Assembly: GCF_036327005.1 (NCBI RefSeq)
Contig: NZ_JAUGZK010000002.1
Span: 186,001 to 250,000 of the forward strand
Direction: 5' to 3'
Length of the DNA stretch: 64,000 bases
Source of the DNA: Alkalimonas mucilaginosa
GTDB taxonomy: Bacteria > Pseudomonadota > Gammaproteobacteria > Enterobacterales > Alteromonadaceae
Every line of letters starts with the position of its first letter. The stretch's first letter is position 1. The notes under the pieces were generated by a model. The model saw nothing but the letters and a program-made list of their open reading frames with translations, was not told the origin of the DNA and did not search any database. The translations under genes were made by a program, and so were the position numbers. Positions 51,872-60,828 of the stretch are shown piece after piece.

Positions 51872-52025
51872 AATGCGCTCCTTCAACTGGATGCGCTCTT
51901 ATACTGTGCTAGTTCAGGGCTGTCTAACAAAGAAAACTTGTTCTGAGGATAAAAAAAATCACTGATTGAGCCAAAGTTGCTTCCTTATCGTATCAAGGGG
52001 GATAGGGGATACAGAGGAGAATAGG

Positions 52026-52613
52026 ATGAAGCGACTAGGGTGTGTGCTACTGTCATTGACGTTGTTGTCTGCTTGTAGCCGGTCGGTGCTGGACTATCGG
52101 GCAGAGTTGCCCGAGTTACGGTTGGAGCAGTTTTTCCAGGGCTCTGGCCGTGCCTATGGTGTGTTGCAGGATTGGCGTGGTCGTCAGACTTTACGTTTTC
52201 ATGCCGATTTGTGCGGTGTCTGGCAGCAAAACCGCGGAGATTTGTACGAAGTGTTCTATTTCAGTGATGGCCGGGTTGATTACAGGCATTGGCAGTTGCA
52301 GCTGCATGCCGATGGACGGGTCAGTGGCCGGGCGCATGATGTGGTAGGGGAGGCCTCGGGTCAACTGGCCGGCAACTCATTGTATTGGGAATATAGGCTG
52401 CAGATCCCATACCAGGGGGATACCATGGATGTGCAGGTACGGGACTGGATGTATCTGGTGACACCGCAGCAGATCATTAACCGCACCAGCTTGCATAAAT
52501 TCGGCTTTAAAGTAGCCGATCTGACACTTTCATTGCAGCAACTGGATGTGAATGCTGACTGTACTGACTTACGTTTACAGCTTGAACAACTGGCCGAGGC
52601 CGCTGCGGTTTAA
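52026..52613 (+). CDS. DUF3833 family lipoprotein
   Basis: 195 residues from ATG 52026, four bases after GAGGAG. Lipobox L-S-A-C17. Matches DUF3833 in its succession: FFQGSGRAYGVLQDWRGRQTLRF, GDLYEVFYFSDGRVDYRHW, DVVGEASGQLAGNSLYW and WMYLVTPQQIINRTSLHKFGFKV. A beta-rich envelope protein of unknown role found in Alteromonadales and Pseudomonas. Overlaps the converging DUF2721 gene by four bases. Confidence 0.85.
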   Translation: MKRLGCVLLSLTLLSACSRSVLDYRAELPELRLEQFFQGSGRAYGVLQDWRGRQTLRFHADLCGVWQQNRGDLYEVFYFSDGRVDYRHWQLQLHADGRVSGRAHDVVGEASGQLAGNSLYWEYRLQIPYQGDTMDVQVRDWMYLVTPQQIINRTSLHKFGFKVADLTLSLQQLDVNADCTDLRLQLEQLAEAAAV

Positions 52614-53005
52614 TGCTCTTTTCTGTCTTGCATCGACTCCAGCTCAATGTTGATCGCATCGCAGGAAATCTGAATTTCATACAAAGATAAGGCGAGGCTA
52701 AGAAGTAAAGCAACTAAACTGGCTGCAAAGCTAAGCTGACCGGCCAGCTCCCACTGCAGAAACAGAAAGAACATCGACAAGGTACAGAGCAAAAAGCTAA
52801 GCACACCGTAAGCTTGCATTGAGCGTATAAGCACAATGCGTTTTTTTAGATTGGCAATCTGTCGAACCACCAACTTGCGTACTTGCTCTCCTTCCCGCTC
52901 ATTCAGCTCCCGGATCAGTTGTGCTAAGACTAAAAAGCGGTTGGTGTAAGCCAGCAATAAGAGCGAAATGGCCGGAAAAAGTAGTGCTGGTGTCGTCAAA
53001 GTCAT
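52610..53005 (-). CDS. DUF2721 family membrane protein
   Basis: 131 residues from ATG 53005 (the frame extends upstream, but with no ribosome-binding site). Three helices at about 5-25, 63-85 and 90-113; the first two are joined by a charged cytoplasmic helix ANRFLVLAQLIRELN and RQIANLKKRIVLIRSMQ. DUF2721 proteins are of unknown role. Confidence 0.82.
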   Translation of the reverse strand: MTLTTPALLFPAISLLLLAYTNRFLVLAQLIRELNEREGEQVRKLVVRQIANLKKRIVLIRSMQAYGVLSFLLCTLSMFFLFLQWELAGQLSFAASLVALLLSLALSLYEIQISCDAINIELESMQDRKEH

Positions 53006-53149
53006 CGCTGAATACTCTCTGTTGGCAGATTCGCATATTTTGCCTGAAAGGATTACACTTAGTCGAATTTTAACGCAATGCGATCGCTCTGTCTGGCCGA
53101 CCAGCAACAGAGTTTTTTTGTGTAGTAAAGAAGGCATCTTGGTTTGAAT

Positions 53150-54418
53150 ATGGCAATAAAACAAAAGCAACAAGCACCTGCAGTCCAGCCAGATACGCAA
53201 CTTGAAACTTTGCTTGGTACCATGGAGACAGACTTAAGCAAGCTACTGGCAGATTTTTCAGCTCAGTTGGTGCAGCAGCAGCGACAGCAGTTGCAGCGGC
53301 TCAGCGACCAATTAAAGCAAAGCAGTCAGAAGCAATGGCAACAGCGCCTTATTGAGCAGGAGCAGGCCTATCAGAAGCTGTTTAAAGATTGGCAACAGGC
53401 CAGGCAGCAGTTGGATATGGCCATCCCCGAGGATCCGGCCCAACTGGAAACACTCAAGAAATCCCAACAGCAACTGGATCAGGCTATTCAGCAAAAAAAG
53501 CAGCTTGAGCAGCAGTTAAAGGAATTGCAGCAGGCGTTTGAAGCCCGGCAGCACAGCATTAGCCAGGAACAGCAGCTAAAAAAGCAGTTGGATGAATTTA
53601 AACATCAGCAAGTGGCAGAGCAAGCGCAACTGCAACACAGCAAAGAGGATGTAAAAGCTTTACGTCAGCAACTGGCGGAAGAAAAAAAACTGCGGCAGCA
53701 GGCAGAGCAAGCATCGGCTGACCAGGAAAAAGCGCTGAAATCAGAGCAGGAACGGCACACTAGGCTGCTGCAACAAACTCAGTCCGAGCTACAACAACTT
53801 CAGAATAAACAGGCTCCGGTTGAGCAGGCACTGGCTGAAATGACACAGCAGTTTGAGCAGTTGCGTAAGGCCTATGCGGAGTTGCAGACACAGCAAGATG
53901 CGCAAGCGGAAGCGCAAAAAGAAAAGCTGCAGGCGCTGGCAAAAGTGCAACAGGAGTTGCAAGACCTGAAGAAGCAATATGACCAGCTTCAGTTACAACA
54001 CCAGCAAGCGACGGAACAGGCTGAGCAAGTCGCTGCAGAAAAGCTGCAGTTGCAACAGCAGTTGACAGCATTGCAGCCCGAACTTCAGGCCAGCCAGCAA
54101 CAGCGACAAAGGTTAGAACAGCACAATGACCAGCTGCAGCAACAGATGCAGCAGCATTTGCTCCAGCAACAAGAGTTGCAGCAACGCTTTGATAAAACCA
54201 AAGAGCAACTACTGCATACGCAGAAACGGCTGGAAGTGCATGAACAGAAACAATTGGAGCAGGCAGACAATTCGCGCGAAACCATTCGGGAGTTGCGTCA
54301 GGAATTAGAACACAGCCAGCAAAACCAGCAAGAGCAATTGAACGCGCTGCAAGAGCAACTGATAGAGTACAAATTGAAGTTCGAGTACGCGCAGAAACAA
54401 TTGCAACAAAGCACTTAA
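53150..54418 (+). CDS. Glutamine-rich coiled-coil protein
   Basis: 422 residues from ATG 53150; TTG 53144 is two codons upstream, and the ribosome-binding site is weak for both. From about residue 35 to the end nearly every stretch follows a heptad pattern with Gln, Glu, Lys, Leu and Ala, for example LRQQLAEEKKLRQQAEQA, and no Pro or Gly for long runs, predicting one long coiled coil. No signal peptide, membrane helix or enzyme domain. It may tether or space other parts; I do not know the family. An antisense open frame at 53760-54464 is a by-product of the CAG-rich bias. Confidence 0.72.
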   Translation: MAIKQKQQAPAVQPDTQLETLLGTMETDLSKLLADFSAQLVQQQRQQLQRLSDQLKQSSQKQWQQRLIEQEQAYQKLFKDWQQARQQLDMAIPEDPAQLETLKKSQQQLDQAIQQKKQLEQQLKELQQAFEARQHSISQEQQLKKQLDEFKHQQVAEQAQLQHSKEDVKALRQQLAEEKKLRQQAEQASADQEKALKSEQERHTRLLQQTQSELQQLQNKQAPVEQALAEMTQQFEQLRKAYAELQTQQDAQAEAQKEKLQALAKVQQELQDLKKQYDQLQLQHQQATEQAEQVAAEKLQLQQQLTALQPELQASQQQRQRLEQHNDQLQQQMQQHLLQQQELQQRFDKTKEQLLHTQKRLEVHEQKQLEQADNSRETIRELRQELEHSQQNQQEQLNALQEQLIEYKLKFEYAQKQLQQST

Positions 54419-54431
54419 AAAAGGCCGGTGG

Positions 54432-54752
54432 ATGCGTGAGCCCGATTGGCAACTGGTGTATCATGCCGCCTCCGAGTTTGAGGCGGCTCTGCTGGTTGGT
54501 TTATTAGCCAGCTATCAAATAGCAGCGCATTATCAGGGGCAGCTGTTGCTCGGTGCCGTCGGAGAGCTTGCACCTACCGATGTTCAGGTTGGATTGTGGG
54601 TGGCGCCACGTCATGTTGCACAGGCGCAACAGATCTTGCAGCAAACCCGGCAATCGGGTGGCGCAGATTGGTGCTGCCCGTGCGGGGAAGACAATGCTGC
54701 AGGGTTCGAGTTATGTTGGGCCTGTGGTCGGGATAAAGATGAAAGCAAATAA
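54432..54752 (+). CDS. DUF2007-like domain with C-terminal zinc ribbon
   Basis: 106 residues. The first 75 resemble the DUF2007 ferredoxin-like fold (WQLVYHAASEFEAALLVGLLASYQIAAHYQG). The last 30 hold W-C-C-P-C-G and L-C-W-A-C-G, a four-cysteine zinc ribbon. It starts 13 bases after the coiled-coil gene, and its end overlaps the DUF416 gene by 14 bases. Confidence 0.8.
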   Translation: MREPDWQLVYHAASEFEAALLVGLLASYQIAAHYQGQLLLGAVGELAPTDVQVGLWVAPRHVAQAQQILQQTRQSGGADWCCPCGEDNAAGFELCWACGRDKDESK

Positions 54753-55362
54753 TTTTCAACGCTTGCGGGAGCTTGGTTTGTACCAGCAAGTAGCAGTTGC
54801 GGCTACGCTGATGGAGCGAATGCTGCCCAATTACCAGCTGTTTGCCGAGCTGATGAACTTTGGCAATAGCACATTGGTTCGTCATAGCCTGGACTTGGTC
54901 TGGGAATGGCTGGCCGTTAAAAAAGCCAAGATTAATTTTGCTCGCCTAACAGATGAGTTGGCCGAGGTGATCCCGGAAGTGAATCACTACGATTGTTTTG
55001 GCGTTTATCCGGCAGTGGATACCGCTACAGCGCTGGAAACCTTGTTGACTGGTATAGAGCAACGTGACAGTGCCGATATTATCAATGTGGCGAAAATTTC
55101 CCAGGCTTCAGTTGCCCGACTGATCGAGCATGAATCGGCTGAGCTGGATATCACCAGTGAAGCTGAGTTGAAGCAACATGTCCGCAAACACCCCTTGATG
55201 CAGTACGAAATGGAGTGCCTGGCAGAATTGATTGATTGGGTGTCTGAAATTCGTCAGTTTGATTGGGAGCAGGTAAAAAAGCTGAAGCTTTGGGTTGCCG
55301 AGCAAGGCGTCAGCAACCTGGGGATGGAATTAACTGTTGAGGATGGCAGCGATGAGCAATGA
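54739..55362 (+). CDS. YjaG family (DUF416) protein
   Basis: 207 residues from ATG 54739; the open frame reaches further back but inside the preceding gene. LPNYQLFAELMNFGN, VRHSLDLVWEWL, FGVYPAVDTATALETLL and the C-terminal LMQYEMECLAELIDWV are features of the E. coli YjaG/DUF416 family. All-helical cytoplasmic protein of unknown role. Overlaps rlmB by 11 bases. Confidence 0.88.
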   Translation: MKANNFQRLRELGLYQQVAVAATLMERMLPNYQLFAELMNFGNSTLVRHSLDLVWEWLAVKKAKINFARLTDELAEVIPEVNHYDCFGVYPAVDTATALETLLTGIEQRDSADIINVAKISQASVARLIEHESAELDITSEAELKQHVRKHPLMQYEMECLAELIDWVSEIRQFDWEQVKKLKLWVAEQGVSNLGMELTVEDGSDEQ

Positions 55363-56089
55363 TTTTGTCTTTGGATTGCACGCTGTGCAAGCCATCGTAG
55401 AGCGCTCTCCTCAGGATGTGCTGGAAGTCTTTGTCAGCAAAGAGCGGGATGATAAACGGATGCATCCGCTGGTGCAGCAGCTGCGCCAGCAGGGTATTGC
55501 GGTGCAGTTTTGTCACCGCAAAACGCTCGATAACCTGGTGCAGGGCCAGCATCAGGGCATTGTCGCCAAAGTGCGGTTGGCGCAGGCTGGCAGCGATGCT
55601 GATTTAATGGCCATTGTTGAGCAACAAGCGGCTCCTTTGTTGCTGGTGCTGGATGGTGTCACGGACCCGCACAATTTAGGCGCTATTCTACGCAGCGCCG
55701 ATGCTGCTGGCGTGCATGCCGTGGTGGTGCCCAAAGATCGCTCGGTTAAACTCACCCCCGTAGTGCGCAAAGTGGCCTGTGGGGCAGCAGAAACTGTGCC
55801 CTTTATTGCGGTGACCAACCTGGCCCGAGCCCTGCGCCAACTGCAGGAAGCCGGTGTTTGGGTGATTGGTACTGCCGGTGAAACCGAGCAAACCCTGTAC
55901 CAGACTGAACTGACTGGTCCGTTGGCTATTGTGCTGGGTGCAGAAGGCGATGGACTACGTCGTTTAACCCGCGAAACCTGCGATGCGCTGGTGAAAATCC
56001 CGATGCATGGCAGTGTCTCCAGTCTGAATGTGTCGGTAGCCGCTGGCATTTGCTTGTTTGAAGCAGTGCGGCAGCGCCTATTGTCGTAG
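55352..56089 (+). CDS. rlmB: 23S rRNA (guanosine(2251)-2'-O)-methyltransferase
   Basis: 245 residues from ATG 55352, nine bases after GAGG; a TTG at 55337 is less likely. SPOUT knot methylase: substrate domain FVFGLHAVQAIVERS first, then VLDGVTDPHNLGAILRSADAAGVHAVVVPKDRS, IVLGAEGDGLRRLTRETCD and IPMHGSVSSLNVSVAAGICLFEAVRQR, each a short part of the E. coli pattern. Modifies G2251 in the peptidyl-transferase centre. Confidence 0.96.
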   Translation: MSNDFVFGLHAVQAIVERSPQDVLEVFVSKERDDKRMHPLVQQLRQQGIAVQFCHRKTLDNLVQGQHQGIVAKVRLAQAGSDADLMAIVEQQAAPLLLVLDGVTDPHNLGAILRSADAAGVHAVVVPKDRSVKLTPVVRKVACGAAETVPFIAVTNLARALRQLQEAGVWVIGTAGETEQTLYQTELTGPLAIVLGAEGDGLRRLTRETCDALVKIPMHGSVSSLNVSVAAGICLFEAVRQRLLS

Positions 56090-56142
56090 TTGATTCCGTC
56101 ATCAGCACAGGTCTTGTACTTGTGTTTGATGGCATTCCCCGC

Positions 56143-56215
56143 TATAATTCGCGCCCTTCGGCCAACACCAATGTTCCTTGCCTCCATGCAGGTCCGGCCG
56201 AGCCTGATCGAGGCT
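56143..56215 (+). promoter_or_regulatory. Promoter and leader of the rpsF operon
   Basis: TATAAT at 56143-56148 with a weak -35 (TTGTGT, 17 bases upstream). The leader of about 80 bases has a hairpin AGCCT/AGGCT (56201-56205 with 56211-56215) and a possible small stem before it with GGTCCGG. It might be the S6:S18 autoregulatory leader known before rpsF, but I cannot confirm the bulged CCG element. Confidence 0.4.
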
Positions 56216-56236
56216 AATTAACCGTAAGGAGCTGCA

Positions 56237-56617
56237 ATGCGTCATTACGAAATTATTTTTATGGTCCACCCGGATCAGAGCGAGCAAGTCCCTGGCATGA
56301 TCGAGCGTTACACTGGCTCTATCACTGAAGCTGGTGGTACTGTTCACCGTTTGGAAGACTGGGGCCGCCGTCAACTGGCTTACCCAATCGAAAAACTGCA
56401 CAAAGCGCATTACGTGCTGATGAATGTGGAAGCTCCACAGAACGTGATCGACGATCTGGAAACAACGTTCCGTTTCAACGATGCTGTGCTGCGTAACATG
56501 ATCATGCGTACCAATGGTGCCGTGGTTGAGCCGTCACCAATGGCTAAGGTTCGTGAAGAGCGCCGTGAGCGTGCTCCTCGTGATTCTGAGCATCAGGCTG
56601 CAGCGTCAGAAGAGTAA
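56237..56617 (+). CDS. rpsF: 30S ribosomal protein S6
   Basis: 126 residues. MRHYEIIFMVHPDQSEQVP and RRQLAYPIEKLHKAHYVLMNVEAP are S6 motifs. The acidic tail (EHQAAASEE) is as in E. coli, where RimK adds Glu. Good SD, AAGGAG eight bases before. First gene of rpsF-priB-rpsR-rplI. Confidence 0.97.
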   Translation: MRHYEIIFMVHPDQSEQVPGMIERYTGSITEAGGTVHRLEDWGRRQLAYPIEKLHKAHYVLMNVEAPQNVIDDLETTFRFNDAVLRNMIMRTNGAVVEPSPMAKVREERRERAPRDSEHQAAASEE

Positions 56618-56623
56618 GGGGTC

Positions 56624-56926
56624 ATGGACAATTTGCTGGTGTGTGCTGGGCAAATTTGCCGTCAGCCTGCGCGCAGTGAAAGTCCGGCCGGTATCCCGCA
56701 GTTGAGCCTGGTGCTAGAGCATCGCAGCCAACAACAGGAAGCCGGATTAAATCGCCAATGCTATGTTCGCCTTCAGGTGGTCTGCAGTGGGGATTTGGTA
56801 CAACAAACTCAGCATTTATTGTTGGGAGATATGGTGCGGGTGCAGGGCTTTTTAAACCGGCATCAGCAGCGCAACGGCCAGGCTAAACTGGTGTTGCATG
56901 CCCAACACATTGAACAAATTCGTTAG
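56624..56926 (+). CDS. priB: Primosomal replication protein N (PriB)
   Basis: 100 residues, a single OB fold: NLLVCAGQICRQPARSESPAGIPQ, VRLQVVCSGDL, and LLLGDMVRVQGFLNRHQQRNGQAKLVLHAQHIE cited in part. Position between rpsF and rpsR is the definitive context. It helps restart stalled replication forks with PriA and DnaT. Confidence 0.94.
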   Translation: MDNLLVCAGQICRQPARSESPAGIPQLSLVLEHRSQQQEAGLNRQCYVRLQVVCSGDLVQQTQHLLLGDMVRVQGFLNRHQQRNGQAKLVLHAQHIEQIR

Positions 56927-56937
56927 GAGATCGTGTT

Positions 56938-57165
56938 ATGTCACGTTATTTTCGTCGCCGTAAATTCTGCCGTTTTTCTGCAGAAGGCGTTAAAGAGATC
57001 GATTACAAAGATATCGCTACTCTGAAAAACTACGTCACTGAAAGTGGCAAAATTGTACCCAGCCGTATTACGGGTACCAGTGCGAAGTATCAACGTCAGC
57101 TGGCTCGTGCTATTAAGCGCGCTCGCTACCTGTCTTTGCTGCCTTACAGCGATTCACACAGCTAA
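56938..57165 (+). CDS. rpsR: 30S ribosomal protein S18
   Basis: 75 residues, the E. coli length: YFRRRKFCRFSAEGVKEIDY, LKNYVTESGKIVPSRITGT and LARAIKRARYLSLLPYSD. It pairs with S6 on the 30S platform. TAGGAG precedes the ATG by seven bases. Confidence 0.98.
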   Translation: MSRYFRRRKFCRFSAEGVKEIDYKDIATLKNYVTESGKIVPSRITGTSAKYQRQLARAIKRARYLSLLPYSDSHS

Positions 57166-57201
57166 TCGCCTGGTTTAACCGAATACTGAAGAGGTATCCC
57201 A

Positions 57202-57654
57202 ATGAACATTATTCTATTAGACAAGGTCGCTAACCTGGGTAGTCTGGGTGACCAGGTCGCAGTGAAAGCCGGTTACGCACGTAACTTCCTGTTCCCACAG
57301 GGTAAAGCTGTTCCTGCAAACAAAGCTAACATCGAAAAATTCGAACTGCGTCGTGCAGAGCTGGAAGCCAAATTGGCTGAAGGTCTGGCCGCTGCGCAAA
57401 AGCGTGCTGAGCAAATTGCTGCGCTGGAAGAAGTGACCATCGCTTCGAAAGCCGGTGATGAAGGCAAGCTGTTCGGCTCTATCGGTACCCGCGATATCGC
57501 TGACGCTATCACCGAAGCTGGTGTAGCGGTTGCTAAGTCTGAAGTGAAGCTGCCACACGGCACGCTGCGCGAGACTGGCGAGTTCGACATCGACCTGCAG
57601 CTGCATGCTGAAGTCACTGCAACCGTGAAACTGGTTGTTGTTGCTGAAGCCTAA
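57202..57654 (+). CDS. rplI: 50S ribosomal protein L9
   Basis: 150 residues: N domain MNIILLDKVANLGSLGDQVAVKAGYARNFL-type start (cited in part), long connecting helix LRRAELEAKLAEGLAAAQKRA, C domain GKLFGSIGTRDIADAI. Last gene of the operon, followed by a terminator. Confidence 0.98.
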   Translation: MNIILLDKVANLGSLGDQVAVKAGYARNFLFPQGKAVPANKANIEKFELRRAELEAKLAEGLAAAQKRAEQIAALEEVTIASKAGDEGKLFGSIGTRDIADAITEAGVAVAKSEVKLPHGTLRETGEFDIDLQLHAEVTATVKLVVVAEA

Positions 57655-57674
57655 GCCGTCTGGTTTGAAAAAAC

Positions 57675-57703
57675 AGGCAGTCTCTTCGGGGCTGCCTTTT
57701 TTT
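57675..57703 (+). terminator. Terminator after rplI
   Basis: AGGCAG (57675-57680) with CTGCCT (57692-57697), extended by G-U pairs around a UUCG-type loop, and a run of seven T. Confidence 0.85.
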
Positions 57704-57785
57704 ATGGCTAATTTTTCCTGCCTTGCTTTTTATTCGCTGCACCTCGGGGTAGGATGGCAAGGTCACTTCATCGTATTTTGGAATT

Positions 57786-59168
57786 ATGCAAAAGCAAAAA
57801 GATAAGCAGGTTGCTGCGATAAAAATGCCACCTCACTCCATCGAAGCCGAGCAGTCGGTGCTGGGTGGTCTGATGCTGGATAACGAAGCCTGGGATCGGG
57901 TGGCGGAAAAAGTGGTGGAGCAGGATTTCTACCTGCGTGCACACCGGATGATCTTTAATGCCTTAACCAAGCTGGCCGAACAAAACCAGCCGATGGACCT
58001 GATTACAGTGTCGCAGGCACTGGAACAAAATCAGCAACTGGACGATGTTGGCGGCTTTGCTTATTTGGGCGAAATCGCCAAAAATACGCCCAGTGCTGCC
58101 AATATCCTGGCCTACGCCGACATCGTGCGTGAGCGGGCGGTGATCCGTGACATGATAGGCGTGGCGCACGATATTGCCGATGCCGGCTATGATCCCCAGG
58201 GACGTACCAGCGCCGAATTGCTGGATTTTGCCGAAACCCGGGTGTTTAAAATTGCCGAGCAGCGGGCCAATGCCAACGAAGGGCCTGAGCCGATCCACGA
58301 TATTCTTAGTAAAACCATTGAGAAAATTGATGAGCTGTTCAGTAAGCCACACGATGGGGTGACCGGGGTGTCGACCGGCTACGTCGACCTGGATAAAATG
58401 ACCAGTGGCTTACAGCCATCTGATCTCATCATCGTTGCAGCCCGTCCATCGATGGGAAAAACCACCTTTGCAATGAACCTGTGTGAGCATGCGGCCATCA
58501 CCAGCGATAAGCCGGTATTGATTTTCAGCCTGGAGATGCCCTCTGAACAAATTATGATGCGGATGCTGGCCTCGGTAGGCCGTATAAACCAAACCCGCAT
58601 TCGAACCGGTCAACTGGAAGATGAAGACTGGGCACGGCTGTCCTCAGCCATTGAACTGCTGAACACCAAAGGCAAGATGTACATCGACGATGCATCCGGC
58701 CTGACACCGACCGAAGTGCGCTCCCGTGCCCGGCGGGTGGCGCGCGAGCATGGTGGTCTGAGCATGATCATGGTCGACTACCTGCAATTGATGACGGTAC
58801 CAGGGCTAAGTGAAAACCGGACTCTGGAGATTGCCGAAATTTCCCGCTCCCTAAAAGCGCTGGCCAAAGAGCTGAAAGTTCCGGTGGTGGCGTTATCCCA
58901 GTTGAACCGAAGTCTTGAGCAACGGGCGGATAAACGGCCGGTGAACTCGGATTTACGGGAGTCCGGCTCTATTGAGCAGGATGCCGACCTCATTATGTTT
59001 ATATACCGGGATGAGGTGTACAACGAAGACAGTGCAGATAAAGGCTCGGCCGAAATTATTATCGGTAAGCAGCGAAACGGGCCTATTGGCCGGGTGCGGC
59101 TCACTTTCCACGGCCAGTATTCCCGCTTTGATAACTATGCCGGCAGTTACCGCTTCGACGAGGATTAA
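57786..59168 (+). CDS. dnaB: Replicative DNA helicase DnaB
   Basis: 460 residues. N domain (about 10-115, PHSIEAEQSVLGGLMLDN), linker, then the RecA-like domain with Walker A ARPSMGKTT at about 218-226, Walker B IMVDYLQLM, and SQLNRSLEQRADKRPVNSDLRESGSIEQDAD with the arginine-finger region, cited in part. No intein is present. It unwinds DNA at the replication fork. Its location after the rpsF operon and before alr equals E. coli and relatives. Confidence 0.97.
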   Translation: MQKQKDKQVAAIKMPPHSIEAEQSVLGGLMLDNEAWDRVAEKVVEQDFYLRAHRMIFNALTKLAEQNQPMDLITVSQALEQNQQLDDVGGFAYLGEIAKNTPSAANILAYADIVRERAVIRDMIGVAHDIADAGYDPQGRTSAELLDFAETRVFKIAEQRANANEGPEPIHDILSKTIEKIDELFSKPHDGVTGVSTGYVDLDKMTSGLQPSDLIIVAARPSMGKTTFAMNLCEHAAITSDKPVLIFSLEMPSEQIMMRMLASVGRINQTRIRTGQLEDEDWARLSSAIELLNTKGKMYIDDASGLTPTEVRSRARRVAREHGGLSMIMVDYLQLMTVPGLSENRTLEIAEISRSLKALAKELKVPVVALSQLNRSLEQRADKRPVNSDLRESGSIEQDADLIMFIYRDEVYNEDSADKGSAEIIIGKQRNGPIGRVRLTFHGQYSRFDNYAGSYRFDED

Positions 59169-59170
59169 GC

Positions 59171-60253
59171 ATGCTGCGTAAACCGGTCGCTCGGATTGAT
59201 GTATCGGCGTTAAAACACAACCTGGCGCGGGTGCGTGAGGTTGCTTCAGGCTGCAAGGTATTGGCGGTGCTAAAAGCCAATGCTTATGGCCATGGCATGC
59301 TCAACGTTGCTGAGCAGTTGCAACAGGCCGATGCTTTTGGTGTGGCCCGGCTTGATGAAGCGCTGGCGCTTCGGGCCGGTGGTATTGTGAAACCCATTGT
59401 GCTGCTGGAAGGATTTTTTGATGCCGACGAGTTGCCACAAATCGTTGCCAGCAATTTGCAGGTGGTGGTGCACCAGCAAGAGCAAATCGACGCCATTCTG
59501 GCCGCCGAACTGGATGCACCGATCCGGGTCTGGCTGAAAATGGATACCGGCATGCACCGGCTAGGCTTGCCGCCAGAACACTACCAGGCTGCGCATCAGC
59601 TCTTATCACAAAGCCCGAACTGCTCACCTGGTATCCGGCTGATGTCGCACTTTGCCTGTGCAGATGATCTGGCCTGTCCGGATACCACAGAGCAGCTGCA
59701 GCGTTTTCACCATTGGACACAGGGACTCAGTGGAGAGGTCTCACTGGCAAACTCTGCTGCAGTGCTTGGTTGGCCGCACAGCCATGGCGACTGGGTTCGC
59801 CCTGGGCTGATGCTGTACGGCGTGTCGCCTTTGCTGGGCAAGCAAGGCGCTGAACATGACTTGCAGCCGGTGATGACGCTGTGTAGCCGGGTGATTGCCG
59901 TGCGCGATGTGGCGGCTGGTGAAACCGTTGGCTATGGCTCGGCCTGGCAGGCGCAGCAAGCAACCCGGCTGGCTGTGGTGGCGATAGGCTATGGCGATGG
60001 TTATCCGCGTAACGTACCCAATGGTACTCCTGTGCTAATGCAAGGCCGTCGCTTTCCGGTGGTTGGGCGGGTCTCAATGGATATGCTCACTGTCGATATC
60101 GGCGATGTCATGATCAGGCCTGGTGAGCAGGTGGTGCTGTGGGGGCAGGGCTTGCCGGTGGAGGAAATTGCGGCCCTGGTCGGGACCATTCCTTATGAGT
60201 TGCTGTGCAATATCACCCCAAGGGTAGATTTTAGTTATATGGGCGGTAATTAA
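59171..60253 (+). CDS. alr: Alanine racemase
   Basis: 360 residues, starting two bases after dnaB. PLP lysine K35 in VLAVLKANAYGHG; the second catalytic base Y255 in GETVGYGSAW. AIGYGDGYPRNVPNG and RVSMDMLTVDIG bind the phosphate and substrate. Makes D-alanine for peptidoglycan. The end overlaps the converging cheX gene by four bases. Confidence 0.97.
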   Translation: MLRKPVARIDVSALKHNLARVREVASGCKVLAVLKANAYGHGMLNVAEQLQQADAFGVARLDEALALRAGGIVKPIVLLEGFFDADELPQIVASNLQVVVHQQEQIDAILAAELDAPIRVWLKMDTGMHRLGLPPEHYQAAHQLLSQSPNCSPGIRLMSHFACADDLACPDTTEQLQRFHHWTQGLSGEVSLANSAAVLGWPHSHGDWVRPGLMLYGVSPLLGKQGAEHDLQPVMTLCSRVIAVRDVAAGETVGYGSAWQAQQATRLAVVAIGYGDGYPRNVPNGTPVLMQGRRFPVVGRVSMDMLTVDIGDVMIRPGEQVVLWGQGLPVEEIAALVGTIPYELLCNITPRVDFSYMGGN

Positions 60254-60723
60254 CCGCCCATATTATCGAAGCTGACTTCAATATGTACCTTGCCAAAATC
60301 AGAAGTAAAGGGCATTAAAATTTTGGGGCCATCGCATTTATGGGTAATGGTGTGTTCACGGCCTGAAACCACCACCGGTGTGGCCATCGAAAACTCATAG
60401 CCTTTCTCACCCAGGATCCGTTTGGCACCACCTGTCACCATATTGGTGATTTCGCCCACCATATCGGTCACTTCTTCGTTGATTTTTGCTGGCCGCTCGC
60501 CAAGCATGCGGAACATAATCTCCAATGCCAGTGACTCTTCAAAGGTAATAGAAAAAGAGCCTTTGGTTTCATTACCAACCATACCAATGAGACCGGAAAC
60601 ATCACCCCGCGCCACTTCATCTTTTTTAAGCCGTGGTTGGCCTGGGACTATTTTAGTGTTGGCCATGGTGCCCAGCACATTGACCAGGGACGATAGAAAA
60701 GGATTAACGAATTCAACATTCAT
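60250..60723 (-). CDS. Chemotaxis protein CheX-like phosphatase
   Basis: 157 residues. VNPFLSSLVNVLGTMANTKI at the start, then the phosphatase helix EVTDMVGEITNMVTGGAKRIL with the E-x2-N pattern of CheX and CheC. It would remove phosphate from CheY. It is alone, with no chemotaxis genes in the window; such lone CheX genes occur in Shewanella and Vibrio. Confidence 0.88.
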   Translation of the reverse strand: MNVEFVNPFLSSLVNVLGTMANTKIVPGQPRLKKDEVARGDVSGLIGMVGNETKGSFSITFEESLALEIMFRMLGERPAKINEEVTDMVGEITNMVTGGAKRILGEKGYEFSMATPVVVSGREHTITHKCDGPKILMPFTSDFGKVHIEVSFDNMGG

Positions 60724-60828
60724 GGAAAATAGGCCTGTCTGGTTAATTTAGATAATTCACAACAAGTTACTGATTAAGCGTAATAGAGTTTAGCCAATAC
60801 ACAAGTTTCCGTATACGGGAATACAGGA

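Noticed and set aside
53144..53149. TTG at 53144 as the start of the coiled-coil gene
   Set aside because: An ATG lies two codons later and the ribosome-binding site does not favour the TTG clearly; not excluded.
53760..54464. A 234-codon open frame on the minus strand opposite the coiled-coil gene
   Set aside because: It mirrors the CAG/CTG bias of the coiled-coil gene, gives an Ala/Val-rich protein without motif, and has no ribosome-binding site.
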